The notes beneath the pieces were generated by a model. That model was not told the DNA's origin, did not search any database, and worked only from the letters and a program-made list of their open reading frames with translations. A stretch of 64,000 nucleotides of DNA from Pseudomonas sp. GD03919 (GTDB lineage: Bacteria > Pseudomonadota > Gammaproteobacteria > Pseudomonadales > Pseudomonadaceae), in NCBI RefSeq assembly GCF_029814935.1, contig NZ_CP104582.1:2666001-2730000 (forward strand), given 5' to 3'. The position numbers and the translations under genes were made by a program. Position 1 is the stretch's first letter. Every line of letters begins with the position of its first letter. Of this stretch, positions 29,237-38,275 are shown one piece after another.

Positions 29237-31321
29237 TTAGCTGGGAGTATCGATAGGTTCGATGCTGTCGTCGCGTACCTTGGCGGCGAACTGTTGAATC
29301 ATCTGCTGCACCAGTGGATCGGCATGGATCGACGCTTCAGCGCTGCGCTGGCGCTCGGCACGACGACGGGCTGCCGCCTGCGCAGGAGTTTCCTGCTCGG
29401 GCTTGCACAGCTCGATGCGCAGTCTGATGCTACGACCCTGCTGCTGGTTCAGTGCCTCATTAAGACGGCGCTGCTGGGTCGGGTTGAACAGCGCACTATG
29501 CGCCGGATCCAGGTGCAACAGCCAGTCGTCGCCATTGGCTTCGATCAGGGTGCAGTTGGCGGCGATGCTGCCTGTCATACCACCCAGGCCAAGCTGCGGG
29601 AACAGTGACAGCCATTCTGCCGCCAGACCAGTTGCCGGCTTGGCGGCCGGCAAGGGTTCTTCGATCGTCGGCATTACGGCTTCAGGCTGGCCAAAGTCGT
29701 AGTCGAGCGTTTCGGCATCCATTTCGACATAGTCGTAGTCACCGGGTGGCGGCTCGTCATCATTGCCGTCCGTATCGGCCATGGGCTGCACGATTTCGCT
29801 CGCCATGGGTGCAGCTACAGGCGCTGCGGCTGACTCAGCGGCCACAGCTGGCTCGGCAATGGCAACAGGCTGAGCGGGCACCACAACATTGTCAGATACT
29901 TCGGTCGTGTCCCATGGCACATCAACGGCTGCTGCCGCCTCAGGAGCGGCGGGCTCGGGCTCGGGCTCGGGCTCGGGTGACAGGCTGGCGGCTGGCGCCA
30001 CAGGGATGTCAACCACAGGTGCCGGTTCGGCTACGGCCGGTTCTGGGAGCGCAGCGGCGACGGACAGGCTGGGCTCATCGAGAGCTGGAGCGGCGGATAG
30101 CGGCACCTCCGCACTTGCCGGCACAGAAACCATGGGAGCCGACATAGCGCTGCCGGCCACTGGGCTTTGTTGGGGGTCAGCAGTGGCCTGGCTGATCCCC
30201 AAGGGCTTTAGCGTGACCTTGGGCGCATCGCCGGCGCCCGCCGGGCGGAAAGCCAGCATGCGCAGCAGCACCATTTCGAAACCACCGCGCGGATCCGGCG
30301 CCAGCGGCAGGTCGCGGCGGCCGATCAGCCCCATCTGATAATAAAACTGCACATCTTCGGCCGGCAGCGCCTGGGCCAACTGCAGTACGCGCTCACGGTC
30401 ACCCTGGCCATTGTCCACGGCTTCTGGCAGCGCCTGGGCGATGGCCACGCGATGCAACACGTTGAGCATTTCCGCCAGCACGCCATTCCAGTCCGGCCCC
30501 TGCTCGGCGAGATGCCGCACCGCCTCGATCAGCGCGCGCGCATCGCCTTCGATCAGGGCATGCAACACGCCGTAAACCTGACCATGATCGAGCGTGCCGA
30601 GCATGGCGCGCACATCAGCCGCCAGCACCTTGCCTTCACCAAAGGCGATGGCCTGGTCGGTCAGGCTCATGGCGTCGCGCATCGAACCGTCGGCCGCACG
30701 GCCGAGCAGCCATAGGGCATCATTCTCGAACGGCACGTTCTCGGCAGTCAGCACATGGGTCAGGTGCTCGACCACCCGCTCGGGCGGCATGTTCTTCAGC
30801 GAGAACTGCAGGCAGCGTGACAGCACGGTGACCGGCAACTTCTGCGGATCGGTGGTGGCAAGGAGGAATTTGACGTGGGGTGGCGGCTCTTCCAGGGTCT
30901 TCAACAGGGCGTTGAAGGAGCTGGTGGAGAGCATGTGCACTTCGTCGATCAGGTAGACCTTGAAGCGTCCGCGGCTCGGCGAGTACTGCACATTGTCGAG
31001 TAGCTCGCGGGTGTCTTCGACCTTGGTGCGGCTGGCGGCGTCCACTTCGATCAGGTCGACGAAACGCCCCTCATCGATCTCCCGGCACACCGAGCAGGTG
31101 CCGCAGGGCGTGGAACTGATGCCGGTTTCACAGTTCAGGCACTTGGCGATGATGCGCGCGATGGTGGTCTTGCCCACCCCACGGGTGCCGGTGAACAAGT
31201 AGGCGTGGTGCAGGCGCTGGCTGTCCAGGGCATTGATCAGGGCTTTGAGCACATGGGTCTGGCCGACCATTTCGCGGAACGAGCGCGGACGCCATTTACG
31301 TGCAAGAACCTGATAACTCAT
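29237..31321 (-). CDS. dnaX: DNA polymerase III subunits tau/gamma
   Basis: 694 residues. Walker A GTRGVGKT (45-52), four-cysteine zinc motif CX8CX2CX2C (64-79), sensor [12 protein letters not shown], then domain III and a long Pro/Ala/Glu linker (about 400-560) before the tau C-terminal domain that contacts the alpha subunit. The linker includes EPEPEPEPA, encoded by a GGGCTC hexamer run (29951-29977). It is the clamp-loader motor. Start supported by the conserved [12 protein letters not shown]. Confidence 0.97.
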   Translation of the reverse strand: MSYQVLARKWRPRSFREMVGQTHVLKALINALDSQRLHHAYLFTGTRGVGKTTIARIIAKCLNCETGISSTPCGTCSVCREIDEGRFVDLIEVDAASRTKVEDTRELLDNVQYSPSRGRFKVYLIDEVHMLSTSSFNALLKTLEEPPPHVKFLLATTDPQKLPVTVLSRCLQFSLKNMPPERVVEHLTHVLTAENVPFENDALWLLGRAADGSMRDAMSLTDQAIAFGEGKVLAADVRAMLGTLDHGQVYGVLHALIEGDARALIEAVRHLAEQGPDWNGVLAEMLNVLHRVAIAQALPEAVDNGQGDRERVLQLAQALPAEDVQFYYQMGLIGRRDLPLAPDPRGGFEMVLLRMLAFRPAGAGDAPKVTLKPLGISQATADPQQSPVAGSAMSAPMVSVPASAEVPLSAAPALDEPSLSVAAALPEPAVAEPAPVVDIPVAPAASLSPEPEPEPEPAAPEAAAAVDVPWDTTEVSDNVVVPAQPVAIAEPAVAAESAAAPVAAPMASEIVQPMADTDGNDDEPPPGDYDYVEMDAETLDYDFGQPEAVMPTIEEPLPAAKPATGLAAEWLSLFPQLGLGGMTGSIAANCTLIEANGDDWLLHLDPAHSALFNPTQQRRLNEALNQQQGRSIRLRIELCKPEQETPAQAAARRRAERQRSAEASIHADPLVQQMIQQFAAKVRDDSIEPIDTPS

Positions 31322-31783
31322 GGAAAACCGTCATATGAGGAAAGCAAAAGTGGGCTAATGCTAGCGGAGCAACCGGCAAATTGCATCCGCCAACCGATAC
31401 CCGCAGACGTCACAGAGGTGCTCTGCAAATAGCACTGTTCAATTCTTGAACAACGGCGTATAGTCCGAACCGTTCGTACTACGCTGCAAGTCAAAAAGGC
31501 CTTCGCGCCCCCTCGCTGGTTTCCCGGTTCAACGTCTAGCGCTGTTTCGCGCTACCGCCCCACCCGATCCCATCCGCTGACTGATCAGGCCGACTCGCCA
31601 CTTACTGGCGCAGATCCTCCGCCTGCCTCCGACGTACCGACCACGCCTAAGAACCGTAACATTGGAACTTTATCGTGCCAACCAAGCTCCGATGGTTCGA
31701 CATGCTATGGCCGCTTTTCGGCCAACCACATGGAGCTACACCACGCGCAACGAAGCGCACATGCTTTAAGGAAGTACCTAAGA
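31322..31783. other. 462-bp divergent leader/promoter region
   Basis: No gene is seen. GTTCAA-TTC-TTGAAC (31437-31451) is a perfect palindrome, followed by a -10-like TATAGT (31459-31464). That would leave a leader of about 300 nt before the downstream gene. A nested stem is described separately at 31685-31737. Confidence 0.5.
31685..31737 (+). ncRNA. predicted structured 5' leader of a small gene pair
   Basis: Three nested complementary pairs form one nearly continuous stem: AGCTCC/GGAGCT (31685-31690 with 31732-31737), TGGTT/AACCA (31693-31697 with 31724-31728, sharing base 31724 with the inner stem), and TGGCCG/CGGCCA (31708-31713 with 31719-31724). It ends 46 nt before the downstream start codon and its ribosome site. 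No known riboswitch class is recognised. Confidence 0.4.
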
Positions 31784-32005
31784 ATGAATGCTCAACATCA
31801 AATTCAGAAAGCCATCAGCACCCTGACCCACGCCTTCGCGCCGTTCGACTGCCGCATCCAGGCCACGCGCAAGGGTAGCTTCAGTTTCACCCTGGTCGAC
31901 AAGACCGGTATCGCCCAGTACAGCCAGCGTCTTTACCCGGGCCAGTACAACGACGATTCGCTGCAACAGGTGATCGAGCGTACACGCCAATCGCTCACGG
32001 CTTGA
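31784..32005 (+). CDS. small DUF3509-like protein (paralogue 1)
   Basis: 73 residues, no signal peptide. Pattern F-APFDCRI...SFSFTLVDKTGIAQYSQRL...DDSLQQVIERTRQSL. The ATG at MNAQHQ has AAGGAAG upstream. The following gene encodes a protein with the same layout (see 32059), so the two look like a tandem duplication. Function unknown; family assignment is from pattern memory. Confidence 0.7.
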   Translation: MNAQHQIQKAISTLTHAFAPFDCRIQATRKGSFSFTLVDKTGIAQYSQRLYPGQYNDDSLQQVIERTRQSLTA

Positions 32006-32058
32006 ACCAAGCCGCCATGTTGAGGTCGAAGCAAGTCAACCTCAGGATGGAGTCAGAT

Positions 32059-32346
32059 ATGGAACTCAGCAATCAGCAACTCGTCGACCATCTGTTCAAT
32101 CCGTTGCGCGCCAGCTTCAGCTCGCCACGGCCGGATGGCAGCGTCATCCTCGCCTTGCTCGACGAGAGCGACAGCACCGTCTACAGCCGTGTTCTGGCCA
32201 GCCCCCAAATCACCGACCAGAACGCCTTCGCCCAAAGCCTGGAAGAAATCCGCCTGGAACTGGCGGTACGCGCCGGCAATATTCCTGCCGACCTACGCAA
32301 GATACTCAAGGAACAGGACAGCGTGCTGAATTACCGCATCGCCTGA
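32059..32346 (+). CDS. small DUF3509-like protein (paralogue 2)
   Basis: 95 residues. Shares with the preceding protein the order FNPLRASFS, VILALLDESDSTVYSRVLA, FAQSLEEIRLEL, and has a longer C-terminus (KILKEQDSVLNYRIA). The start at MELSNQQL has GGAG upstream; earlier in-frame codons are not supported. Ends at a strong terminator. Confidence 0.7.
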   Translation: MELSNQQLVDHLFNPLRASFSSPRPDGSVILALLDESDSTVYSRVLASPQITDQNAFAQSLEEIRLELAVRAGNIPADLRKILKEQDSVLNYRIA

Positions 32347-32364
32347 ACCTGCACACCCGCAAGA

Positions 32365-32394
32365 GCCTGCGCCCAACGCGCAGGCTTTTTTATT
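32365..32394 (+). terminator. intrinsic terminator
   Basis: GCCTGCGC-CCAAC-GCGCAGGC followed by TTTTTTATT: a perfect 8-bp stem and T-run closing the small-protein operon, just before the 4.5S RNA remnant on the other strand. Confidence 0.92.
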
Positions 32395-32459
32395 GCGCAG
32401 AGCAAATGACCGGCGACGAGACGGGGGCATTGAGAGAGAAGAAGGGGCGCGCTGGAGAT

Positions 32460-32554
32460 TGGAGGCGAACCCTGCCAGCCACACCCCGGCACACGATGTT
32501 CCCGCTGTGGCTGCTCCCTTCCGGGCCTGACCAGGTTCACGGGTAATCGTTGCG
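32460..32554. repeat. left attachment repeat (95 bp)
   Basis: Identical over 95 bp to 43013-43107. The sequence diverges immediately outside in both directions. Confidence 0.92.
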
Positions 32555-32575
32555 GGAAGGCCTGAAAGCCTCACC
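32462..32575 (-). ncRNA. 4.5S RNA gene, left copy (attachment-site repeat with altered 5' end)
   Basis: Contains the 95-bp block shared with the right copy, including the invariant apical region (CCTGGTCAGGCCCGGAAGGG on the minus strand). Its 5' 17 nt (GGUGAGGCUUUCAGGCC) differ from the right copy, yet 14 of 17 positions can still pair with the 3' strand, and the 114-nt length is the same. No good promoter is visible upstream. It may be a silent attachment remnant or an element-borne second 4.5S RNA. Confidence 0.75.
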
Positions 32576-32666
32576 ATTCCTGACTTCTAGCGTTTTCTGC
32601 TCGTCGCACGACTATCAATCGGAGACCATATTCTATAGCGCTGGCATGAGCCTTGGGGAGCGCTTT

Positions 32667-32708
32667 GGATCACCGTTTCGGATCACTTCTGGATCCCTTT
32701 TGGATCAC
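32667..32708. repeat. array of GGATCAC repeats, possible integrase arm sites
   Basis: GGATCAC at 32667, 32680 and 32702 and a variant GGATCCC at 32691, spaced 11-13 bp (about one helical turn). The same heptamer occurs twice 12 bp apart, plus an inverted GTGATC, beside the integrase start at the other end. Confidence 0.5.
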
Positions 32709-33162
32709 CTGGCCACACCCCACCGGCCATTTTTTGCAAAAAATGCGAGCCCCTATCCATCGAGCCGTCCCACTCGATTCCCCCCGGTACCCACCCCTCC
32801 TCGCCTGAAAAAACAGGGCACCCCCTCCCCGATCAAACACGATGCTCAGGCTTCCCTGTCGACAGCGAGGGTGAGCCGGGGCACGACGACCACCCCACGG
32901 GCCTCGATCTCACTTCCATGTGAACGAGTACCGCGCTCTGGCCAGAGGTCTCGATGGAAGGACAGATCAGCCCGCAAGACCGCGAGATGGGTTCCCGTGC
33001 GCACTCAGGGGGTGGATCAGAAGGTGTACCTTCCGAGCCAGCTTGAGCCAAACGAAGCGCTGCTGCCTTCGCATGGATCAGAACTGTTGATTTATGCCGA
33101 TCCACCCAATAACATCTTGAGCCAGCTTTGTGATCCATCTAGCGCTCAAGGAGCTATTAGCC
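32709..33162. other. left-end non-coding region of the element
   Basis: About 450 bp in which no reading frame has a ribosome site or recognisable product. Scattered GGATCA/TGATCC words continue the end-proximal repeats. Probably contains the recombinase promoter. Confidence 0.4.
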
Positions 33163-33729
33163 ATGACCGCCACCATCGCCTACGTCCGAGTCAGCACCGA
33201 CGACCAAACAACCGAGGCCCAGCGCCACGCCATTAGCCAACGCTTCAATGTGAATGAATGGTTCTCCGATGAGGCCACCAGCGGTGCTACTAAGGCACTA
33301 CAGCGGGAGGGCTTCAATGCTCTCTACACCTATGCCAGGAAGGGAGACACGGTTGTCGTGGCAGCCATCGACCGCCTGGGCAGGGATACCATCGACGTGC
33401 TGGAAACAGTGGAAGCCCTTAAAGCCAAGGGCGTGACCGTGGTCTCGATGCGCGAAGGATTCGATCTGTCCAGCGCAGTCGGCAAGGCCATGCTCACCAT
33501 GCTGGCTGCCGTTGCGGAACTGGAGCGGGCCAATATCAAGGCACGTCAGATGGCCGGGATCGAGCGAGCCAGGGCGCAGGGCAAGAAGCTGGGCGCTCCG
33601 AAGGTGATCGATGATCAGGCCGTGGCCATCTGGAGGAAGGAGAACGAGGCCAGCATTGCGGATACCGCCAAGCACTGGGGGATCTCCACGGCTGCAGTGA
33701 AGCGGGCTTGCAGAACGCAGCGAACCTAG
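33163..33729 (+). CDS. serine recombinase (resolvase/invertase family)
   Basis: 188 residues. N-terminal catalytic domain with the nucleophile serine in IAYVRVSTDDQ (S11), the arginine motif RLGRDTIDVLETVE and helix E (AELERANIKARQMAGIERA). A C-terminal Hin-like helix-turn-helix follows (SIADTAKHWGISTAAVKRA). AAGGAG precedes the ATG at MTATIAYV. It could resolve or invert a segment of the element. No inverted pair of recombination sites was identified around it. Confidence 0.92.
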   Translation: MTATIAYVRVSTDDQTTEAQRHAISQRFNVNEWFSDEATSGATKALQREGFNALYTYARKGDTVVVAAIDRLGRDTIDVLETVEALKAKGVTVVSMREGFDLSSAVGKAMLTMLAAVAELERANIKARQMAGIERARAQGKKLGAPKVIDDQAVAIWRKENEASIADTAKHWGISTAAVKRACRTQRT

Positions 33730-34029
33730 CCAATGAATGGCTAGTAGATGGGCTTTCAATGAGTGGGGGCGCATTATTTTTTTGTTACCCGCCGAGAAAG
33801 ACTTGCCTCATGGGACTAAAGTTATCTGGGTGGGTTGTGAAAAAATGCGCTCCCTGTGACACCTCGACATTCTATGCACAGCACCTGATGCTCCTACTCA
33901 TGTGGTAGACGCAGTATAGATTCGACGCCTTATGTAGCGTAAGATGTTTAATTTAGCTATAGACTTTACGCAACTCGTAGCCAGAATATCTAGCCGCGCA
34001 CTTATTGCGCACATCAAGAGTCATTACCC
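33730..34029. other. promoter region of the putative defence operon
   Basis: 300 bp that turns progressively AT-rich. No convincing gene. It must carry the promoter of the methyltransferase operon; AT-rich -10-like words are present (for example around 33940-33965) but no repeat or palindrome stands out. Confidence 0.35.
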
Positions 34030-35358
34030 ATGCAACGCCGCTTCGACTCCTCAAACGAAATAGTGATACTAAACCCTAAACTATATAAAGAATCCTATTC
34101 CTCACAAGAGTCGCGAATTTTTCCATATTATGCGGGATATTCCAGCGAGTTCTCCAAAGCTCTTATTTCATCACTCGGTCTTACCTCTGAATCAATTGTG
34201 CTTGACCCATGGAATGGTAGTGGAACCACTACAAAATCCGCGCATGACATAGGGGTAGACTCAATTGGATTTGACCTAAATCCAGCGATGGTAGTCGTCG
34301 CCAAAGCTAGACTGTTATCACCATTAGAACACCCAAGCCTTATCTCTATTGCCAAAAACCTAATAGAGCAATCTCGCTACAACTTAAAGTTTCAATCGAT
34401 CTCTAGTGACGACCCGTTACTTACTTGGTTCTCCCCTTGCAGCGCACACCTGTTACGCGTACTTGAATGCTCAATTAATCACGTCTTCATATCAAATAGC
34501 GCGTATCTTCCACTAAAAAACAACATGGCGATGGACAAACTCTCCCCATTGGCTGCCTTTCTTTATGTCTCACTATTCAGGACTGTGCGAAGACTGCTTA
34601 TAGATTTCACAACCTCAAATCCAACATGGATAAAGTCTCCAAAATCAAAATATCATCGCAAGCGACCATCCCATGATAAAATATTTGATTATTTTTTGAT
34701 GGAGATAAAGTCTCTGATACTGCGAGAGAGCAGTAGAAATGAGCTAAACCGAGAGACGTCTGCAGGTACCACTCTAGGAGTAGGCAACGCCGAAAAGATA
34801 CTACTACCGGATAATTCTATTGACGCGATAGTATCTTCACCACCCTATTGCACTCGCATTGACTATGCAGTATCAACCACGCTAGAACTAGCAACGCTGC
34901 AATTTAATGAAAAGGAGTTCGATTCGCTTCGTCGAAGCCTTACCGGCACATCAACGGTTGAAAAAGTCGCCAACACATTAGATGAAAGCTGGGGAAAAAC
35001 CTGCGTTAGCTTCTTGGATAAACTATACAGCCATCCATCAAGAGCCTCCCAAGGCTATTACTACAAAAATCATCTACAATACTTTAGATCCCTATTCAAC
35101 TCGTTACGAGAAATTTCTCGCACTTTGAAGGCCGACGGACTTTGTTTTTTGGTTGTGCAAAACTCTCACTACAAAGAAATACACAATGACGTCCCCACCA
35201 TTGTCTCTGAGATGGCAGATGGGCTTGGGCTTAAGCTTTTCCGCCGAGATGACTTTCTAACAGCCCACTCTATGGTCAAGGTGAATCTCAAGTCAAAAAA
35301 ATACTTGAGCAACAGAAATACAACCGAGAGCGTTTTATGCTTCAAGAACTACCAATGA
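34030..35358 (+). CDS. SAM-dependent DNA methyltransferase-like protein of a putative defence operon
   Basis: 442 residues, AT-rich codon use unlike the host. Motif I VLDPWNGSGTTTKSA (58-72) binds SAM, with the acidic FDLNPAMV following. Catalytic motif IV is SSPPY (269-273) followed by CTRIDYA. The order motif I, then about 200 residues, then SPPY fits amino-methyltransferases (N6-adenine or N4-cytosine) with a target-recognition region between. The SPPYxxxxIDY form resembles modification enzymes of poorly characterised restriction-like systems. First gene of a three-gene operon; no classical restriction endonuclease is adjacent. Confidence 0.8.
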   Translation: MQRRFDSSNEIVILNPKLYKESYSSQESRIFPYYAGYSSEFSKALISSLGLTSESIVLDPWNGSGTTTKSAHDIGVDSIGFDLNPAMVVVAKARLLSPLEHPSLISIAKNLIEQSRYNLKFQSISSDDPLLTWFSPCSAHLLRVLECSINHVFISNSAYLPLKNNMAMDKLSPLAAFLYVSLFRTVRRLLIDFTTSNPTWIKSPKSKYHRKRPSHDKIFDYFLMEIKSLILRESSRNELNRETSAGTTLGVGNAEKILLPDNSIDAIVSSPPYCTRIDYAVSTTLELATLQFNEKEFDSLRRSLTGTSTVEKVANTLDESWGKTCVSFLDKLYSHPSRASQGYYYKNHLQYFRSLFNSLREISRTLKADGLCFLVVQNSHYKEIHNDVPTIVSEMADGLGLKLFRRDDFLTAHSMVKVNLKSKKYLSNRNTTESVLCFKNYQ

Positions 35359-35409
35359 TCGGGCAGTTGTGTATACCCACACCACAAATCAGCGCTTAAG
35401 GAGACAGAT

Positions 35410-36549
35410 ATGGAAAACACGGATTTTGACGGGCAAAAAATAATCGATATGGAACCAGAAGACGAAGGCCTGTCTGGATTCGAGAAAAAATACAAAGCCC
35501 AAATGCGCCAAATTGTCACCCAAAAAATTGATCTCCCTATATCCACTCTTCCAGCAATGCTGCAGGATCAAATTAAAATTAATCCTGAGTTTCAACGTCG
35601 TGATCGCTGGGATGAAGAGCGTCAATCCCGACTTATAGAGTCTCTCTTGATGAATGTTCCGATTCCTCCGATTTTTTTAGGAGAGGACGAATATGGCTAC
35701 TATGTAGTACTAGACGGACGACAGAGACTTACTGCGATCCAGAGCTTTCTAAGCAACACATTAGAACTTAAAGGACTGGCTGTCTGGGATGATCTAAATG
35801 GACATAGATTCAACGACTTGGTAAAGCGGGGACTCGACAAGCATCTTACGAGACGTTTTCTTTCAGCAATAGCATTGTTGAAAGAATCCTCCCCAGCCAT
35901 TAAGTATGATGTTTTTGACAGGCTCAATACCGGCGGCGTCAAAGCCAACGAAATGGAAGTGCGAAATGCTGTTTTTAGAGGAAAGTTTACAGACGCGCTT
36001 CACAGCCTATCCAGGCTTCCTGCGTTTTGTCAGGCTTGGGAAATCCCGATAGATCACGTCGAGGCTCAAGCCAACCCTCTTTATCAGAAAATGATAGACC
36101 TCTCCATTGTTTTAAGGTTTTTTGCATTATCGGATCCAGAAAAAATGGATACGACATTTAAGGATTACCTTGGCGAGTTCATGGAGAAAAGAAACAAACT
36201 CTACGAAGCAGATGCAAACATCGCGCAAGAAGACGCAACAAGATTTGAGCGCGCAGTAGTAAACAGTCTGACAGTCTTTGGCGTAAACTCTTTCAGGAAC
36301 CCAGCCAAGCAATTCAAGGGCCCACCCTCACTGCCTATTGCAGAGGCAATAATGATTGGTTTAGCAGATTACGAACCGTCTGCTATTGATCAAAAAACCT
36401 CTCAACGCATAAAAGAGGGCTTCACTGAGCTTTGCAACAACACTGATTTCCTCAAATCAATATCAAGCGGAACAAACGGAAAAGGAGCGATAAAAACCCG
36501 GGTCAATATGACAAAAGCACTATTCAAAGACATCATAGCTCCAAAATAA
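35410..36549 (+). CDS. DUF262 (GmrS/ParB-like nucleotide-binding) protein
   Basis: 379 residues. N-terminal DUF262: INPEFQRRDRWDEERQSRLIESLL (58-81), PIPPIFL (84-90), DGRQRLTAI (102-110) and FDRLNTGGVKANEMEVRNAV (169-188). DUF262 is the sensor/NTPase half of GmrSD type IV restriction and BrxU. The usual C-terminal DUF1524 HNH nuclease is missing: the C-terminus is helical without an H-N-H triad. The next gene may therefore supply the nuclease. Strong AAGGAGA ribosome site, 51 bp after the methyltransferase. Confidence 0.88.
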   Translation: MENTDFDGQKIIDMEPEDEGLSGFEKKYKAQMRQIVTQKIDLPISTLPAMLQDQIKINPEFQRRDRWDEERQSRLIESLLMNVPIPPIFLGEDEYGYYVVLDGRQRLTAIQSFLSNTLELKGLAVWDDLNGHRFNDLVKRGLDKHLTRRFLSAIALLKESSPAIKYDVFDRLNTGGVKANEMEVRNAVFRGKFTDALHSLSRLPAFCQAWEIPIDHVEAQANPLYQKMIDLSIVLRFFALSDPEKMDTTFKDYLGEFMEKRNKLYEADANIAQEDATRFERAVVNSLTVFGVNSFRNPAKQFKGPPSLPIAEAIMIGLADYEPSAIDQKTSQRIKEGFTELCNNTDFLKSISSGTNGKGAIKTRVNMTKALFKDIIAPK

Positions 36550-36553
36550 ATAT

Positions 36554-37243
36554 ATGACATCTAGGAATAATTTCATTGCAACGGATGATTTTCTAAATTC
36601 CTTGAGCGTCATGGATAGCGTAGCCTCTTCTCTATCCATCCCAGACGCTCTGAGGCCAAGCCAACTACCTATAACTAACGCAATAAGCTGCGCTTGCATA
36701 GTTTTGTTATCTGGATATTTTGAAAGCTTCCTAAAAGACATAACAAAAGAATACATCGAGGCGATAAACTCTTTAAGCAAGCCTCTTACAGAAATACCAC
36801 TCAACATGCAGTTTAAGCATTACTCAGGTGGAGCTGAAGCACTTTCTTGGGCAAGCAAAAAAGACAAGAACCTTAGATCAACATCTATTTCTCAAGATTT
36901 GACTCGCCGACTGGGATCACTTGACCAAGCTGTTGGCTACACTCTTGCATGGGAGGCCTTTGCCAACACCAAGTCTAACCCTGGATCTGATACTGTTGCA
37001 TCACTGCTGTCTGGACTGGAAGTTGAAAAAGCCTGGGCTTCCATAAATGATCTTCATAAAGAATACGGCCGACTTGACACATTCTTAATATCCTTCATCG
37101 AAATGAGAAATATATGCGCCCATACTGGCCGTCACAGTACACCTCCATCAGGTGCAGATATAACTGATTACGTTAATAAATTTCGGGCACTAGCCGAATG
37201 TATAGATATGCTTATTGGATTACGCCTTTCGGATTTTTCCTAG
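36554..37243 (+). CDS. HEPN-domain protein, putative RNase effector (MAE_28990/MAE_18760-like)
   Basis: 229 residues, mostly helical. C-terminal HEPN signature FIEMRNICAHTGRH gives the R-x4-H motif (R185, H190) that forms the RNase active site in HEPN toxins. The N-terminal half (ISCACIVLLSGYFESFLKDITKEYIE) fits the MAE_28990-like HEPN family. It starts four bases after the DUF262 gene and has no ribosome site of its own, so translation is probably coupled. Role inferred: RNA-cleaving effector controlled by the DUF262 partner. Confidence 0.8.
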   Translation: MTSRNNFIATDDFLNSLSVMDSVASSLSIPDALRPSQLPITNAISCACIVLLSGYFESFLKDITKEYIEAINSLSKPLTEIPLNMQFKHYSGGAEALSWASKKDKNLRSTSISQDLTRRLGSLDQAVGYTLAWEAFANTKSNPGSDTVASLLSGLEVEKAWASINDLHKEYGRLDTFLISFIEMRNICAHTGRHSTPPSGADITDYVNKFRALAECIDMLIGLRLSDFS

Positions 37244-38275
37244 CAGCCTAGAATTCTGACCGTCAACATTGTCAGCAGTTGTACCGTATTCTCAGGGATG
37301 GGTAACTGGAGATATAACGCCTACGCGTTACGAAACCCATCTCACAAGATCGTAGCACGTTCGACGAAGATCAATTAACACACAGTTATGGAGGAAAGAA
37401 CGCGCAATCTCGCACGCTCGATCCTCAACCATGACGCTCGATCTTCACCGCCGCAACCCGCCGGAGGAACTGATCGAACCAGGGAAAGGCAACAGCCCAG
37501 CGAGGCGACCGCCGAGTACCTACTGCTACTTTGAGCTTCAGGCGTACAGCCCCTCTCACTGCCCCGACCAACCGGCCAGCAGTCACGGGTGATGACGAAC
37601 CTGACATAGCTGGTTGGGAGGTGATGGCACCCAGTCGAGGCTGGCTACCTGCGATGACTCGCGGGGTGTAGTGGTGGATGGCGAAGCCACTCTATGAGTG
37701 TCTTTGAGCTGTCCTGTATCCATGGTCATTACCATCAATCCATCAATGAAGAACGAAGCAATGAGACAGCATCAAGTCTGTCTTGCGGAGGACGCTGGCA
37801 GGTGCTCTTCAAGCTGCACCGCAAGTTGCTCTTGATGCCTCCCCAACTCTGCTGACACAGGATTGATGATCACCGATGACGATGTTGTCAGTGACCATCC
37901 CCGTCAGTGGTTGTCAGGAAGCCCAAGCCTCTCTGTCAGTCCACCTCCTGCTCATCTTCATGTACCTCCAGATGACTCCGCCCAGGAGTTCCCCTTTCGC
38001 CTCTGTCATCCATCAGCCCTGGCCTCAGCACAGTAGCGACCTAGGCAACCACTGCTGCCCAGGCTTTGGCCCATGGATGGCGCTCTGGCTGAAGATGCAC
38101 TGGGTGCTCTTGGGCATTCACCGGAGTTCCCTGGCTTAAGTACCTGGGCATTACCCAAGCTAATCCTGTAGCTGTTTTCTAGCATCCAATACGCCATTCA
38201 AGACTATTCAAAATCTATCATCATTTTGCTATAAGCATAAATGCAATAAGCAGTAACCACCTGATCGGATGCAAC
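37244..38275. other. 1.03-kb region without a recognisable gene
   Basis: Short frames on both strands lack ribosome sites and family-like sequence. Near the start is a nested stem, GATGGGT/ACCCATC (37297-37303 with 37335-37341) enclosing AACGC/GCGTT (37316-37320 with 37325-37329), which may end the HEPN operon. The remainder is CT-rich on the + strand and may be decayed DNA. Confidence 0.4.

Noticed and set aside
29946..29977. GGGCTC run as a CRISPR or regulatory repeat
   Set aside because: It is inside dnaX, in frame, with six-base units and no spacers. No CRISPR array is present in the window.
32550..33236. 228-codon frame at the left end of the element
   Set aside because: It starts inside the 4.5S repeat, has low-complexity Pro/Arg/Ser content and overlaps the recombinase start in another frame.
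33708..33908. 66-codon frame after the serine recombinase
   Set aside because: No ribosome site, overlaps the recombinase end, no recognisable sequence.
37876..38139. 87-codon frame in the empty part of the element
   Set aside because: Low-complexity, no ribosome site and no family pattern; more likely non-coding.
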